Shown: positions 1-9,085 of the stretch, piece after piece | How positions within the stretch are numbered: position 1 is the stretch's first letter | Layout: each line of letters starts with the position of its first letter | NCBI RefSeq assembly: GCF_013141775.1 | Contig: NZ_WHOB01000017.1 | Location: 46,745-110,744 of the forward strand | Reading direction: 5' to 3' | Source of the DNA: Paenibacillus phytohabitans | Lineage (GTDB): Bacteria > Bacillota > Bacilli > Paenibacillales > Paenibacillaceae | Length of the DNA stretch: 64,000 bases | Notes under the pieces: generated by a model | What the model saw: the letters and a program-made list of their open reading frames with translations, nothing else | Database searches by the model: none | What the model was told of the DNA's origin: nothing | Position numbers and translations under genes: made by a program

Positions 1-2
1 CC

Positions 3-914
3 GGGTCTGTGCGGGAGAACAACCGCCAGAAGGTGCTCGATGCGATCAAAGAGCTGGATTACCGCCCTAATGCGGCTGCGCGCAGCCTGGCCAGCGGCAA
101 GACCGGCATCATCGGCCTGATTGTAACGACACTTCAGGATTCCTTCTTCGATGCGGTGGTCAAAGAGCTGAATGAGACGCTGGCCCTGCATGGTTATTTC
201 CTGGCAATCTCCATCTCTACGGGCATCGGCTCGGACGAGAACCACTATCTGATTCAGGAAGACCGCGTAGACGGGCTCATCCTGCTCTCGCCGATGAAAG
301 AAGACAATTATATCATGGAGCTGAAACGGCGGGGTATCCCCTATGTGCTGATTGACAATCAGCTGCCGGAGAACGATACCTACTCGATTACCATCGATAA
401 CTTCAAAGGCGGATATGCCGCGGCCAGCCACCTGCTGGAGCTGGGACATACCTCCATCGCCCATATCTGCGGGCAGGAAATGTTCCGCAGCACGCGGGAA
501 CGGCGCGCCGGCTTCCAGCAGGCACTGCAGGACCGGGGGATTACCCCGTTCGAAATCGTCTCCGGCGAATTCGAGATCGAGATGGGTTACAGCACGGCGA
601 GACGCTGGCTGCAAGCGGGCACACTCCCCGCGGCTGTATTCGCCGGAGATGACAATATCGCTCTCGGCGTCATCAACGCCCTGATGGAAGCGGGAGTGCG
701 GGTGCCTGAGGAAGTCGCAGTGGTCGGCTATGACGACCACTATATTGCTTCCCAGCTCCGCCCGCACCTGACCACCCTGCGACAGCCGGCGGACAAGATC
801 GGAGTGGCGGCAGCCGATATGCTGCTGCGCAGACTGAGCGGCGAGATGAAGCGCGGCTCGAACATCCGGATCGACCCGGAGCTGATCATACGGGAATCTA
901 CGCTGAAATCCTGA
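3..914 (+). CDS. LacI-family transcriptional regulator, N-terminus cut by window edge
   Basis: The reading frame is already open at the first bases of the window. The in-frame GTG at position 9 is almost certainly an internal Val, because the residues there (SVRENNRQKVLDAI) are the end of a LacI DNA-binding domain. The visible part holds the hinge helix (RPNAAARSLASGKTG) followed by a complete periplasmic-binding-type effector domain (IIGLIV...), ending with the usual C-terminal strand region. LacI proteins bind palindromic operators as dimers and release DNA when a sugar binds. The genes behind it encode a BadF-type sugar kinase and a GH4 phospho-glycosidase, so it probably controls sugar use, but the effector cannot be read from sequence. 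About 45 N-terminal residues are missing. Confidence 0.9.
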   Translation, partial: GSVRENNRQKVLDAIKELDYRPNAAARSLASGKTGIIGLIVTTLQDSFFDAVVKELNETLALHGYFLAISISTGIGSDENHYLIQEDRVDGLILLSPMKEDNYIMELKRRGIPYVLIDNQLPENDTYSITIDNFKGGYAAASHLLELGHTSIAHICGQEMFRSTRERRAGFQQALQDRGITPFEIVSGEFEIEMGYSTARRWLQAGTLPAAVFAGDDNIALGVINALMEAGVRVPEEVAVVGYDDHYIASQLRPHLTTLRQPADKIGVAAADMLLRRLSGEMKRGSNIRIDPELIIRESTLKS

Positions 915-923
915 TGATGTGAT

Positions 924-1063
924 GCTATCAAAACTAAGCATATGCTTCCGAGGCGAGTTTTGCGAAGTGGGCATCAAAGAAGGTTAGGCTATCAAAACTA
1001 AGCATATGCTTCCGAGGCGAGTTTTGCGAAGTGGGCATCAAAGAAGGTTAGGCTATCAAAACT
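924..1063. repeat. 64-bp tandem repeat, two full copies plus 12 bp
   Basis: Two identical 64-bp units lie head to tail (924-987 and 988-1051), followed by the first 12 bases of a third (1052-1063). Each unit contains the palindrome AAGCATATGCTT flanked by inverted arms AAAACT and AGTTTT, so each can form a hairpin. The array fills the gap between the LacI gene and the kinase and ends just before the kinase ribosome-binding site. Identity of the copies suggests a recent duplication of one element. It may be an interspersed Paenibacillus-type repeat or an operator duplication. Confidence 0.85.
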
Positions 1064-1079
1064 TTAGGAGTGACGACCA

Positions 1080-2075
1080 TTGGCTTACTACTTGGGGATC
1101 GATGGGGGAGGCAGCAAAACCTACGCCCTCCTAAGCGATGAACACGGCCATATTCTCGGCAAAGGCAGGAGCGGCAACGGTAATCACCAGACCGGAGCGC
1201 AGCAGGCGGCGGCAAGTATCCGCGAAGCAGCCTTGGCCGCTCTGGCTGAAGCCGGACTCCGGCTGGAGGATATCAGGCATACGTACCTGGGCCTTGCCGG
1301 GGCCGACCGCAAGACCGATTATGAGATCCTTCATCCGATGATCCGCGGCATCGGATTTACTGCATATACGATCAGCGGCGATCCGATGATCGGCCTGCGG
1401 GCGGGTACGGACCGCCCCTACGGGGTAGCCCTGATCTGCGGCACCGGCACTAACGCGGCCGGCCGCAACCCGCAGGGCCAGCACTTCCAGTGCGGCGGCT
1501 TCGATTATATGTACGGCGATTTCGGCGGCGGCGGCGCACTGAATATCGAGGTCTTCCGCACGGTCATCCGCGCCTGGGACGGCCGGGAGGCCGCAACCCT
1601 GCTCACGAAGCCGCTACTGAAGCTGCTCGGCTATGAACGGGTGAATGATATGTACAATGATTTCCTCGATCACGGCAAGCAGGTGCCGCTGGATGCCGCC
1701 CGCTTGCTCTTCCCGGCGGCTGCCGAAGGTGATGCTGCGGCGCTCGCCATCCTGCACCGTCAGGGCGTGGAACTGGGCAAGGCGGCAGCCGCCGTAATCC
1801 ATAGATTAGGCATGGAGAACGATGGTTTTGATGTAGTGCTGGCCGGAAGCCTGCTGACCCGGGGCGACCGCGGCTGGATCCGGGATCCGATCGAACAGGC
1901 TGTGCGTGAAGCGGCTCCGGGTGCGTCTATAGTGACTTTAACTACGGAGCCAGTCGTCGGCGCCCTCTGGTCGGCGCTGGAGAGTGACGGCATCACGATA
2001 AGCCATGAAATGTATGAGCAAATGCGTCCCTTTCAGGAATTTGAACATATCCCCACCACAACAAGACAGGAGTGA
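1080..2075 (+). CDS. BadF/BadG/BcrA-type ATPase, N-acetylglucosamine kinase-like
   Basis: The 331-residue protein starts at TTG 1080, chosen because AGGAGTGA at 1066-1073 is well placed before it. It has the actin-like ATPase signature at the N-terminus (YLGIDGGGSKT), a second phosphate-binding region (CGTGTNA near residue 122) and the glycine-rich DFGGGGALNIE stretch typical of the BadF/BadG/BcrA/NagK fold. Family members phosphorylate N-acetylglucosamine or other amino sugars in the cytoplasm. The gene sits between a LacI regulator and a GH4 hydrolase whose start follows its stop by 6 bases, so the two are cotranscribed. Amino-sugar specificity is inferred from family resemblance only; other hexose-like substrates are possible. 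Confidence 0.8.
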   Translation: MAYYLGIDGGGSKTYALLSDEHGHILGKGRSGNGNHQTGAQQAAASIREAALAALAEAGLRLEDIRHTYLGLAGADRKTDYEILHPMIRGIGFTAYTISGDPMIGLRAGTDRPYGVALICGTGTNAAGRNPQGQHFQCGGFDYMYGDFGGGGALNIEVFRTVIRAWDGREAATLLTKPLLKLLGYERVNDMYNDFLDHGKQVPLDAARLLFPAAAEGDAAALAILHRQGVELGKAAAAVIHRLGMENDGFDVVLAGSLLTRGDRGWIRDPIEQAVREAAPGASIVTLTTEPVVGALWSALESDGITISHEMYEQMRPFQEFEHIPTTTRQE

Positions 2076-2081
2076 TTCATC

Positions 2082-3416
2082 TTGGCAGTTAACCAAGGTC
2101 TTAAGATCGCCGTGATCGGCGGGGGTTCTTCCTATACCCCGGAACTCGTAGAAGGCTTCATTCTGCATTACAAGGAGCTTCCGGTGCGGGAGCTATGGCT
2201 TGTGGATATTGAAGCCGGCCTGCATAAACTGAACATCGTGGGCGCTCTGGCGAAGCGGATGGTCGAGAAATCCGGCCTCCCTATAGAGGTCCACCTCACC
2301 ACCGACCGCCGCGAGGCCATTGCAGGTGCCGACTTCGTCAGCACCCAGATCCGCGTCGGGATGCTGGATGCCCGCGCCCGCGATGAGTCCATTCCGCTGA
2401 AATACGGCGTGATCGGCCAGGAAACGACCGGCCCCGGCGGAATGTTGAAAGCGCTGCGCACGATCCCCGTCATCCTCGGCATCTGCCGTGATATCGAGGA
2501 GCTGGCTCCGGACGCCTGGCTGCTCAACTTCACCAATCCGGCAGGTATGGTGACCGAAGCAGTACTGCGGTATTCGAAGGTAAAGAGCATCGGCCTCTGC
2601 AATGCCCCGATTGGTCTGATTAAGCAGGTATCCGCCAAATATAATGCGGCCCCAGACCGGATCTATGCCGAGTTCGTCGGCCTCAATCACCTGCACTGGA
2701 TCACCCGCATTGATGTCGAAGGTGAAGACAAGCTGGATGACATGCTGGCCGATACCGCCGGCTACAGCGCGAAGAATGTTCCGGCGCGCGAGTGGAACCC
2801 CGAGTTCCTGCAATCGCTGCATGCCCTCCCCTCTTATTATTTGAAATATTTCTATATGACGGATGCGATGCTTGAAGAGCAGCAGGCCTCGGCCTCAAAA
2901 GGCGAGAACCGTGCAGAAGTCGTCAAGCGCGTGGAGGAAGAGCTGTTTGAAATCTACGGAAACCTGGAGCTTAGCGAGAAGCCGAAGCAGCTGGAGCAGC
3001 GCGGCGGGGCTTTCTATTCGGAGGCTGCCGTCAACCTGATGCGCTCGCTGCATAACGGCACCAATGACATTCAGACGCTGAATGTTGCGAACCGCGGCAT
3101 CCTGGACTTCCTGCCGGATGATGCCAGCATCGAGGTCAACTGCGTTGTCACCAAGACTGGCCCACTGCCGCTGCCGCTGACCAAGATTCCGCCGATGGCC
3201 AAAGGGCTAATCCATGCGGTCAAGACCTACGAGCAGCTCGCCATCGACGCTGCCGTTACCGGAGACCGGAGCCTGGCTATTCAAGCTTTGGCACACCATC
3301 CGCTTGTCCCTTCTGTAGAAGTAGCTATCGCTATGCTGGATGAGATGCTGGAAGCGAATAAGGAGTATTTGCCGGCATTCTTCGGGCAAGAGGTCCCCGC
3401 TGCTTCTGTCTTATAA
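2082..3416 (+). CDS. GH4 6-phospho-beta-glycosidase, NAD- and metal-dependent
   Basis: The 444-residue protein starts at TTG 2082 with CAGGAG nine bases upstream. The N-terminal Rossmann motif (IAVIGGGSSYTPELVEG) and the paired metal ligands, Cys in GLCNAPIG and His in VGLNHLHW, identify glycoside hydrolase family 4, which uses NAD+ and a divalent metal for redox-assisted elimination rather than classical hydrolysis. The CNxPI form of the motif is typical of the beta-specific branch (LicH, CelF/ChbF). Such enzymes split 6-phospho-cellobiose or 6-phospho-chitobiose in the cytoplasm. With the adjacent amino-sugar-kinase-like gene, a chito-disaccharide route is plausible but not proven. No PTS genes are in view. 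Confidence 0.88.
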   Translation: MAVNQGLKIAVIGGGSSYTPELVEGFILHYKELPVRELWLVDIEAGLHKLNIVGALAKRMVEKSGLPIEVHLTTDRREAIAGADFVSTQIRVGMLDARARDESIPLKYGVIGQETTGPGGMLKALRTIPVILGICRDIEELAPDAWLLNFTNPAGMVTEAVLRYSKVKSIGLCNAPIGLIKQVSAKYNAAPDRIYAEFVGLNHLHWITRIDVEGEDKLDDMLADTAGYSAKNVPAREWNPEFLQSLHALPSYYLKYFYMTDAMLEEQQASASKGENRAEVVKRVEEELFEIYGNLELSEKPKQLEQRGGAFYSEAAVNLMRSLHNGTNDIQTLNVANRGILDFLPDDASIEVNCVVTKTGPLPLPLTKIPPMAKGLIHAVKTYEQLAIDAAVTGDRSLAIQALAHHPLVPSVEVAIAMLDEMLEANKEYLPAFFGQEVPAASVL

Positions 3417-3443
3417 AGTATTAAGTCATGTATTAAGTCATAT

Positions 3444-3497
3444 AAAAAGCCCGTGCTGACCGCAAATGAACCATTGCGGCTGGAACGGGCTTTTGCA
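3444..3497. terminator. Bidirectional hairpin terminator between GH4 and lipoprotein genes
   Basis: AAAAGCCCGT (from 3444) pairs with ACGGGCTTTT (ending 3494). An inner CCGCAA/TTGCGG pair stabilises the loop. A- and T-runs flank the stem, so it can end the GH4 transcript and the convergent lipoprotein transcript. Confidence 0.75.
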
Positions 3498-4220
3498 TTA
3501 TTTTACAATGATATAGCGGTACGTTTCGCCTTCAATTTTGACATCCGCATACAGCGGCTTGCTGCCCGACTCTACTTCGTCAGGAACTTCAGCCAGATAG
3601 ACCAGAGTACCATTCTTGAGCGGTTCAATTTCGGAAATACTGGTATAGGTGAAGTCTTCTCCGCCGTTTTCTTCCATGGTGGAAAAGGTGCTATATTCGT
3701 ATTTGTTATCATATTTAACCTTTACATCTGCTACAGCATCCGCATCCATGGCCTCTCCGGCCAGGTTCTTCGCCTGTAAAGTGATTGCCAAATAGGTTGT
3801 ACCCGGTTCCTTAGCTTCATAATACGTATAGAAACTTCCTGGCTTGGATGGTATAACCTTCTTGGCAAAAGAGGTCTTCGTAATAGTATACTCGCCGATC
3901 CCATCAATCACCAGCGGTGTGCCCTTCACCATTGTCTTTTGATCATCCCCGGCATCCGCCACTGCAGTACCGGCTTCTTCGCCTGCGGGTTCCACGACTT
4001 CCGCTTCTCCTGCTGCAGTTACAGGTAACACAGAGGCTTCTTCCTTCAATTTGTCATTCTCTGCCTTCAGCTGCTTGTTCTCTTCCTGCAGTTTGCTGAT
4101 CTCTGTCTTCAGTTTCTCCGTGTTCTCTCCTGCGGAGCCTGATTTCCCCGAAGAGCATCCAGCCACCGATAACGCCAGCATAGCCGCAGATAACCAGATA
4201 CTTATTGTTCTCACTTTCAT
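3498..4220 (-). CDS. Lipoprotein with coiled coil and Ig-like (DUF4352-like) C-terminal domain
   Basis: The start is placed at ATG 4220, which has a GGGGTG ribosome site and begins a lipoprotein signal (MKVRTISIWLSAAMLALSVAGCSS); an upstream in-frame extension has no such support. After the lipidated Cys comes a 30-residue heptad segment (LKTEISKLQEENKQLKAEND), an acidic Ala/Glu-rich linker, then a 130-residue beta-rich domain (TPLVIDGIGEYTITKT to the C-terminal YRYIIVK) resembling the Ig-like DUF4352 fold of Gram-positive exported proteins. It is probably anchored to the outer face of the membrane with the coiled coil as a spacer or oligomerisation element. No enzymatic motif is visible and the function is unknown. 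Confidence 0.75.
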   Translation of the reverse strand: MKVRTISIWLSAAMLALSVAGCSSGKSGSAGENTEKLKTEISKLQEENKQLKAENDKLKEEASVLPVTAAGEAEVVEPAGEEAGTAVADAGDDQKTMVKGTPLVIDGIGEYTITKTSFAKKVIPSKPGSFYTYYEAKEPGTTYLAITLQAKNLAGEAMDADAVADVKVKYDNKYEYSTFSTMEENGGEDFTYTSISEIEPLKNGTLVYLAEVPDEVESGSKPLYADVKIEGETYRYIIVK

Positions 4221-4436
4221 ATGACACCCCAATATTTGTATTTTAACTCTAATATTATATAGCAGATCCTGGGCCAAAGGATAGAAAAAAATGTAATATT
4301 GTGTCACAAATATAATCAAGAACCTGGTACAGCTGGCTCAATAAAAAAGGCATTCCAAGCCATTACGGGGCCAGGAATACCTTCATTTATAGGAGCGGCA
4401 GTTAAGGCTGGCCCCTCCAATGTTGAACTGAAGTGT

Positions 4437-4862
4437 TTATTGCAAATACGCCCTAATCTTCCCGATCATCTCCTGAACCTCTTCATCCGTCAAATAGGTC
4501 TGGCCCGGATTCATCTGGAAGGTGGAGCCAAAGTCCGCCTGCCCGTCATACTTCGGAACGATGTGCATATGTAGATGATGCAGCTTGTCGCCGTAAGCGC
4601 CATAGTTTATTTTATCCGGCCCGAAGGCCTGGTCCACCGCTGCGGCTACCTGCGCAACATCATTCATGAATGCGGACAATTCGTCTGCGGTAAGCTGGAA
4701 CAGCTCTTTTACATGATCGCGGTAGACCACATTGCATCTGCCCTTATACGTCTGCTCTTTGAACAGAAAGACTGTCGAAACCCCCAGCTCGCAGATTTCA
4801 ATCATCAGGTTGTCCCGCCGTTCATCCTCCATACAGTACATACACTCCTGATTCTTCTCCAT
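4437..4862 (-). CDS. HIT-family hydrolase
   Basis: The 141-residue protein begins at ATG 4862, preceded by AAAGGATC; an extension further upstream lacks a ribosome site. An N-terminal CxxC pair (ECMYCMED) resembles the zinc-binding start of many bacterial HIT proteins. The histidine triad is seen as HLHMHIV near residue 96, with the middle His as expected nucleophile. HIT proteins hydrolyse or transfer nucleotidyl groups (AMP-lysine, AMP-sulfate, Ap4A-like substrates) in the cytoplasm. The gene stands alone between a lipoprotein and an AraC regulator, so context gives no substrate. Confidence 0.87.
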   Translation of the reverse strand: MEKNQECMYCMEDERRDNLMIEICELGVSTVFLFKEQTYKGRCNVVYRDHVKELFQLTADELSAFMNDVAQVAAAVDQAFGPDKINYGAYGDKLHHLHMHIVPKYDGQADFGSTFQMNPGQTYLTDEEVQEMIGKIRAYLQ

Positions 4863-4983
4863 ATCTTCAGATCCTTTCGCCTCTGGATTACACTGCGTTA
4901 TCTTAGTACACGCTCTATACTGCTCCACAAATCTGCTGCCGACTATTAAAACGGTTACACTCTATCAAATTCGAAGCTCCTGG

Positions 4984-5835
4984 TTATGCCCGGTGCTGCT
5001 TGCGGTACTGCAGCGGAGAGCGCCCCGTAATTCCCTTGAACATCCGCCCGAAATGAGCAATGCTGTCGAAGCCCGTCGCTTCTGCAACCCGGGTGATCGG
5101 CCAGTCCGTTTCCGTCAGCAGCGTCTTCGTCTCGCGGATGCGGACATAATTCAGGTACTCGATAATTGTAAAGCCTGTCGTCTGCTTGAACGTCCGGCAC
5201 AAATACGTGGAGCTGATGAAGAACTGCTCGGCAATCCCGCCAAGGGTAAGCTTCTCGCCGTAGTGCGCATCCAGATATTCAATGATGCCATACACCCGGC
5301 GCTGCCCCTCGCTTTGTTCGGGAGAGACCAGAGCGGGCTTCGCCTTGCGTATCCGCTCCAGCTGGATCAGCAGCTGCAGCAGCAGCGTCCTGGTATATTC
5401 ACCGCCCCACAGCTTAGCCTCCTTCTGTTCCCCCAGCATGGCGTGGAGCAAATCAGCAATCACTCCCTGTTCATGCGCAGTAGGCCTCAGCAGGAAGCTC
5501 TCCCCCTCAAAAATACTCATCCAGTTCGGCCCGGGAGCGGCCGGTTCCAGATACGAATCATCGAAGCTGACCAGGACCCGCTCATGCGGCTGGTGGTTTC
5601 CGCCCGTTGTGCGGTGCAGATGATTTTTGTTAATAAATACAAGATCTCCGGCCTCCAGCGCGTAAATGCGGTTGCGGATATAGTAATGCCGTTCCCCGGA
5701 CAGCAGATAGTAAATCTCGTAGAAATCATGGAAGTGGTCGATGTCCATATTGAAATATCCGCTCCGCTTGAGCTGCTCGATCTGAAAGATGGGCTCCACT
5801 CTGCACCAGGCCTCCCGCCAGGATAAGATATGCAT
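4984..5835 (-). CDS. AraC-family regulator with cupin sensor domain
   Basis: The 283-residue protein begins at ATG 5835 behind GGAAAG. The N-terminal half is a cupin-like arabinose-binding fold (HDFYEIYYLLSGERHYYIRNR, then LEAGDLVFINKNHLHRT, with the typical His-rich metal or sugar pocket). The C-terminal 100 residues carry two helix-turn-helix motifs (LTLGGIAEQFFISSTYLCRTF and WPITRVAEATGFDSIAHFGRMF) ending in SPLQYRK. It is transcribed divergently from the Gfo/Idh/MocA dehydrogenase, 91 bases away, and most likely activates that gene in response to a sugar or polyol. The effector is unknown. Confidence 0.9.
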   Translation of the reverse strand: MHILSWREAWCRVEPIFQIEQLKRSGYFNMDIDHFHDFYEIYYLLSGERHYYIRNRIYALEAGDLVFINKNHLHRTTGGNHQPHERVLVSFDDSYLEPAAPGPNWMSIFEGESFLLRPTAHEQGVIADLLHAMLGEQKEAKLWGGEYTRTLLLQLLIQLERIRKAKPALVSPEQSEGQRRVYGIIEYLDAHYGEKLTLGGIAEQFFISSTYLCRTFKQTTGFTIIEYLNYVRIRETKTLLTETDWPITRVAEATGFDSIAHFGRMFKGITGRSPLQYRKQHRA

Positions 5836-5926
5836 ACTTTCCGGTTAAATAGACTAAATACCGTTCACTTTCTGCATTTCCTATACTATAAAATAGAATC
5901 AAATCCAAGTAAATGGAGTGATCCCC

Positions 5927-7213
5927 TTGTCCAAAAAGAAATATGTAATCGTCGGCACCGGTGGCCGGGCCGAATTTTTCTACGGCGCTCTTGTTACCGT
6001 TTACAACGAAACGTCCGAGCTGGTCGCTATCTGTGATGTCAATCAGACGCGGATGAATTTCGCTAATCATATGCTGACTGACAAATACGGCTATCATGAT
6101 GTGCCTACCTACAAAGCCGAAGATTTCGACCGGATGATTGCCGAAACCAAGCCTGACTATGTACTGGTAACCACCATTGACCGCACGCATCACAAGTATA
6201 TTATCCGCGCAATGGAGCTTGGCTGTGACGTCATTTCCGAGAAGCCGATGACGATTGACGAAGAGAAATGCCAGGAGATCTTCGATGCCATCGAGCGTAC
6301 CGGCAAGAATCTGCGTGTCACCTTCAACTACCGCTATGCACCGCATAACACGAAGATCCGCGAGGTCATTATGGACGGCGTGCTGGGCGAGATCCTGTCC
6401 GTCAATTTCGAATGGCTGCTGAACACCCAGCATGGGGCGGACTATTTCCGCAGATGGCACCGCGACAAACGCAACAGCGGCGGCCTCCTGGTGCACAAAT
6501 CGACGCATCACTTCGACCTGATGAACTTCTGGCTGGCTTCACAGCCGGATACCGTGTTCGCGATGGGCGATCTGCGCTTCTACGGCAAGGAGAATGCCGA
6601 GAAACGCGGCATCACCGAGTTCTACCAGCGTGCCTACGGCAGCAAGGCTGCCGAGAACGACCCGTTCGCGCTCCATCTGGACCGCAATGAGCACCTGAAG
6701 AGCATGTATCTGGATGCCGAGCATGAAGACGGCTACCAGCGCGACCAGAGCGTCTTCGGAGACAATATCAGCATCGAAGATACGATGAATGTTATGGTCA
6801 AATATAAGAATAAGACGGTCATGAACTATTCGCTCAACGCGTATATGCCGTGGGAAGGCTTCATCATCGTCTTCAACGGCACACAGGGACGGATGGAGGT
6901 CCGCATTACCGAGCAGTCCTACGTTAATTCCGGCGGCAAAAAAGAAAACGAAGGCGCGCTGGAAGGCGTGAATATCATGATCTATCCGCACTTCAAAGAG
7001 CCTTACCGCGTGGAGTTCGAGAGCAGCGCAGGCGGACACGGCGGCGGCGATCCGGTGCTGCTGCGTGATATTTTTGACAAGAAGCAGGAAGACCGCTTCA
7101 ACCGCGCAGCCTCGCATAAGGACGGAGCAATGTCGATTATGACCGGCATTGCCGCCAACCGCTCGATCAAGACCGGCCAGCCGGTGAAGGTTGACGATAT
7201 CTGGAAGGCGTAG
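5927..7213 (+). CDS. Gfo/Idh/MocA-family NAD(P)-dependent oxidoreductase
   Basis: TTG 5927 is the preferred start (428 residues) because GGAG at 5915-5918 lies eight bases before it; the GTG at 5918 overlaps that ribosome site. The N-terminus has the dinucleotide-binding motif VIVGTGGRAEFF. The family catalytic motif EKPM occurs near residue 103 and a long C-terminal alpha/beta domain follows. Members oxidise or reduce sugars, inositols or sugar acids, or act as glycosidases. At 428 residues it is longer than the usual 330-390, with an insertion around the DRNEHLKSMYLDAEHEDGY stretch seen in a Paenibacillus-rich subgroup. The divergent AraC regulator is its probable controller. The substrate is not predictable here. 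Confidence 0.85.
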   Translation: MSKKKYVIVGTGGRAEFFYGALVTVYNETSELVAICDVNQTRMNFANHMLTDKYGYHDVPTYKAEDFDRMIAETKPDYVLVTTIDRTHHKYIIRAMELGCDVISEKPMTIDEEKCQEIFDAIERTGKNLRVTFNYRYAPHNTKIREVIMDGVLGEILSVNFEWLLNTQHGADYFRRWHRDKRNSGGLLVHKSTHHFDLMNFWLASQPDTVFAMGDLRFYGKENAEKRGITEFYQRAYGSKAAENDPFALHLDRNEHLKSMYLDAEHEDGYQRDQSVFGDNISIEDTMNVMVKYKNKTVMNYSLNAYMPWEGFIIVFNGTQGRMEVRITEQSYVNSGGKKENEGALEGVNIMIYPHFKEPYRVEFESSAGGHGGGDPVLLRDIFDKKQEDRFNRAASHKDGAMSIMTGIAANRSIKTGQPVKVDDIWKA

Positions 7214-7252
7214 CCGTCCAGCCGTCTTCCCTTCCCGCTGGGCTTATAGAAG

Positions 7253-7296
7253 AAGGCGTGCCTCCCGGCCCAAACCGGAGTGCACGCCTTTTTTTT
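7253..7296 (+). terminator. Rho-independent terminator after the Gfo/Idh/MocA gene
   Basis: AAGGCGTGC (7253-7261) pairs with GCACGCCTT (7282-7290). An inner CTCCCGG/CCGGAG pair extends the stem, and a run of T follows immediately. It also overlaps the end of the convergent kinase gene. Confidence 0.85.
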
Positions 7297-9085
7297 ATGA
7301 GACATCACTCCGCTCCCGGCCCGACAGTTCAGCCTCATTCCAGACACAGGGCACCACAAGCTCTACCCTGGTCCCCCATCCGGGTTTGCTGCGGATACTC
7401 AGGCTATAGGCCGAGCCGTACGTCAGCTTCAATCTTTTGTTCGTATTGTAGAGTCCGAGATGCTCCGTCCGCTCCTCATCCGCATCCAGCCGGTGCCGGA
7501 CCTCACGCACCCGCTCTGCGGTCATGCCTATACCGTTGTCGGTCACACTGAGCGACAGCTGCTCTCCTCTGCGCACGAACTTTACCTTAATGAGACCCGG
7601 ACCCGCTTTTTCCTTAATTCCGTGATAAATACTGTTCTCAAGCAAAGGCTGCAGTACAAGCTTGAAGGTATACAGACGGGCAAGCTCTTCGTCGTATTCA
7701 TAGATACACTCGAATTTGTCATGGTAGCGCTTCTTCTGAATATTGACGTAGCTGATAGTGTTGCCAAGCTCGTTCTCCCAGGTCACCGTTCCTGTAGGAT
7801 TGCTGAAGGAGTAGGAGAGAATATCCGAGAGATCTTCGATCATTTCGCTCGCCTTATTAGGCTTGCCGGTCAGCGCAACTGACTCCCAATAGACGGAATG
7901 CAGCGTGTTATACAGGAAATGGGGATTAATCTGGGACTGCAGCGCCAGCAGCTCCATTACCTGCAGACGATACTTTTTCTCCAGCAGCTGGGTGCGGATA
8001 TAGCGGTGTTCGATGAAATGCGTCATCATATTCTGGACAATTAGGGAGTACTCGTCCTTGACCTTGGCGGGCGGCCTCAGCAGCAAATGGCTGTCATCTG
8101 CAGCCTTGATCATCATCCTGATCATCTTAAGCTGCTTGTAGTTGCGCCGGATCAGCACGAAGGTCAGCAGAAAGCCGCAGACTACAGAGACAGCCACAAA
8201 CACCAGTGTGTAATACAGAATGCGTGACGGCGTTTTGTACAGCTCTGAATGGCGAATAACCGATACGTACTTCCACTTGTAGCGCTCTGATTCCACCTTC
8301 GTTACATTTACCTTCCCTGCCGGTGTGTCCATATCGAAGAAGAACTCCGGCTGCTCTGCAATCTTCAGTAGCTCCGCATGCTGCGGAAGCTCCCCGCGCC
8401 CATTGGAGAAGATCACCTGGCTATTCTCATCAAGCACGAACATTTGCTGTGTGGGATAACGGGTAATGTCATTCAACAGACTCTCAATATATTTGGGCCG
8501 GATATTAAGAATAATCGCAATCTTGCGCGGTACCAGCACATTATAGAAGGTTACCACTGCAGTCGGCTTCGTCTCGAAGGAATAGAATTTCAGCTCGCGC
8601 CTTGCCGTCCATTTCGCGGGGGGGCCCTCATAGCGGCTGAACTGCCCGTACCAGTCGGTATCATAGAAATGATCCAGCGTCACCAGCCCGTCTACAGAGG
8701 ACAGAAACCGGTTGTACGGATTATCGACATACAGATAGAAGGACTGGATATAGGGCTTGGAGCTTGTAAAAGCATTCAGGAAACTGGAGATAATCCGGTT
8801 CGTGTTTGAGCTCTCGTAGGTATACGAGGGGTTCTTAAGTACAGCGGACAATTCGTTAAAAATATCGGCGTTATCGTACAGGGCAAGATACAGCGTGTCC
8901 AGTTCATTCAGGATCATCTCCAGCTGGGTCTTCGACTGCTGCAGCAGAAAGCTGCTGTTCTGATTGATATCTGCCTTGATATCGCGCTGGGCGGAGAACA
9001 TCGAGAGCGAGCCCAGAATAATGACCGGAATCAGCAAAGGAATCAGAAAGATGGCCAGCTGCTTGACGAAATACTTTTCTCTCAT
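7295..9085 (-). CDS. YesM-type sensor histidine kinase
   Basis: The 596-residue membrane kinase has an N-terminal transmembrane helix (residues 9-31), a large extracellular sensor of the Cache type (about 35-285), a second membrane helix (about 288-312), a HAMP-like linker, and a cytoplasmic kinase core with the His_kinase phosphoacceptor motif QINPHFLYNTL (His389) and a C-terminal HATPase (NSIYHGIKE N-box, DNGIGM G1 box). This layout is the hallmark of YesM/LytS-like kinases that sense extracellular carbohydrates together with an ABC binding protein. Its ATG overlaps the stop of the response regulator by 4 bases, so the two are translationally coupled. The divergent ABC importer is the likely regulated target. 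Confidence 0.93.
   Translation of the reverse strand: MREKYFVKQLAIFLIPLLIPVIILGSLSMFSAQRDIKADINQNSSFLLQQSKTQLEMILNELDTLYLALYDNADIFNELSAVLKNPSYTYESSNTNRIISSFLNAFTSSKPYIQSFYLYVDNPYNRFLSSVDGLVTLDHFYDTDWYGQFSRYEGPPAKWTARRELKFYSFETKPTAVVTFYNVLVPRKIAIILNIRPKYIESLLNDITRYPTQQMFVLDENSQVIFSNGRGELPQHAELLKIAEQPEFFFDMDTPAGKVNVTKVESERYKWKYVSVIRHSELYKTPSRILYYTLVFVAVSVVCGFLLTFVLIRRNYKQLKMIRMMIKAADDSHLLLRPPAKVKDEYSLIVQNMMTHFIEHRYIRTQLLEKKYRLQVMELLALQSQINPHFLYNTLHSVYWESVALTGKPNKASEMIEDLSDILSYSFSNPTGTVTWENELGNTISYVNIQKKRYHDKFECIYEYDEELARLYTFKLVLQPLLENSIYHGIKEKAGPGLIKVKFVRRGEQLSLSVTDNGIGMTAERVREVRHRLDADEERTEHLGLYNTNKRLKLTYGSAYSLSIRSKPGWGTRVELVVPCVWNEAELSGRERSDVS

Noticed and set aside
9..11. GTG at position 9 as the start of the LacI gene
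   Set aside because: The residues around it belong to the middle of the LacI DNA-binding domain and the frame is open upstream, so the gene begins outside the window.
4993..5826. A 277-codon plus-strand frame over the AraC gene
   Set aside because: It is the shadow of a well-supported AraC regulator on the opposite strand.
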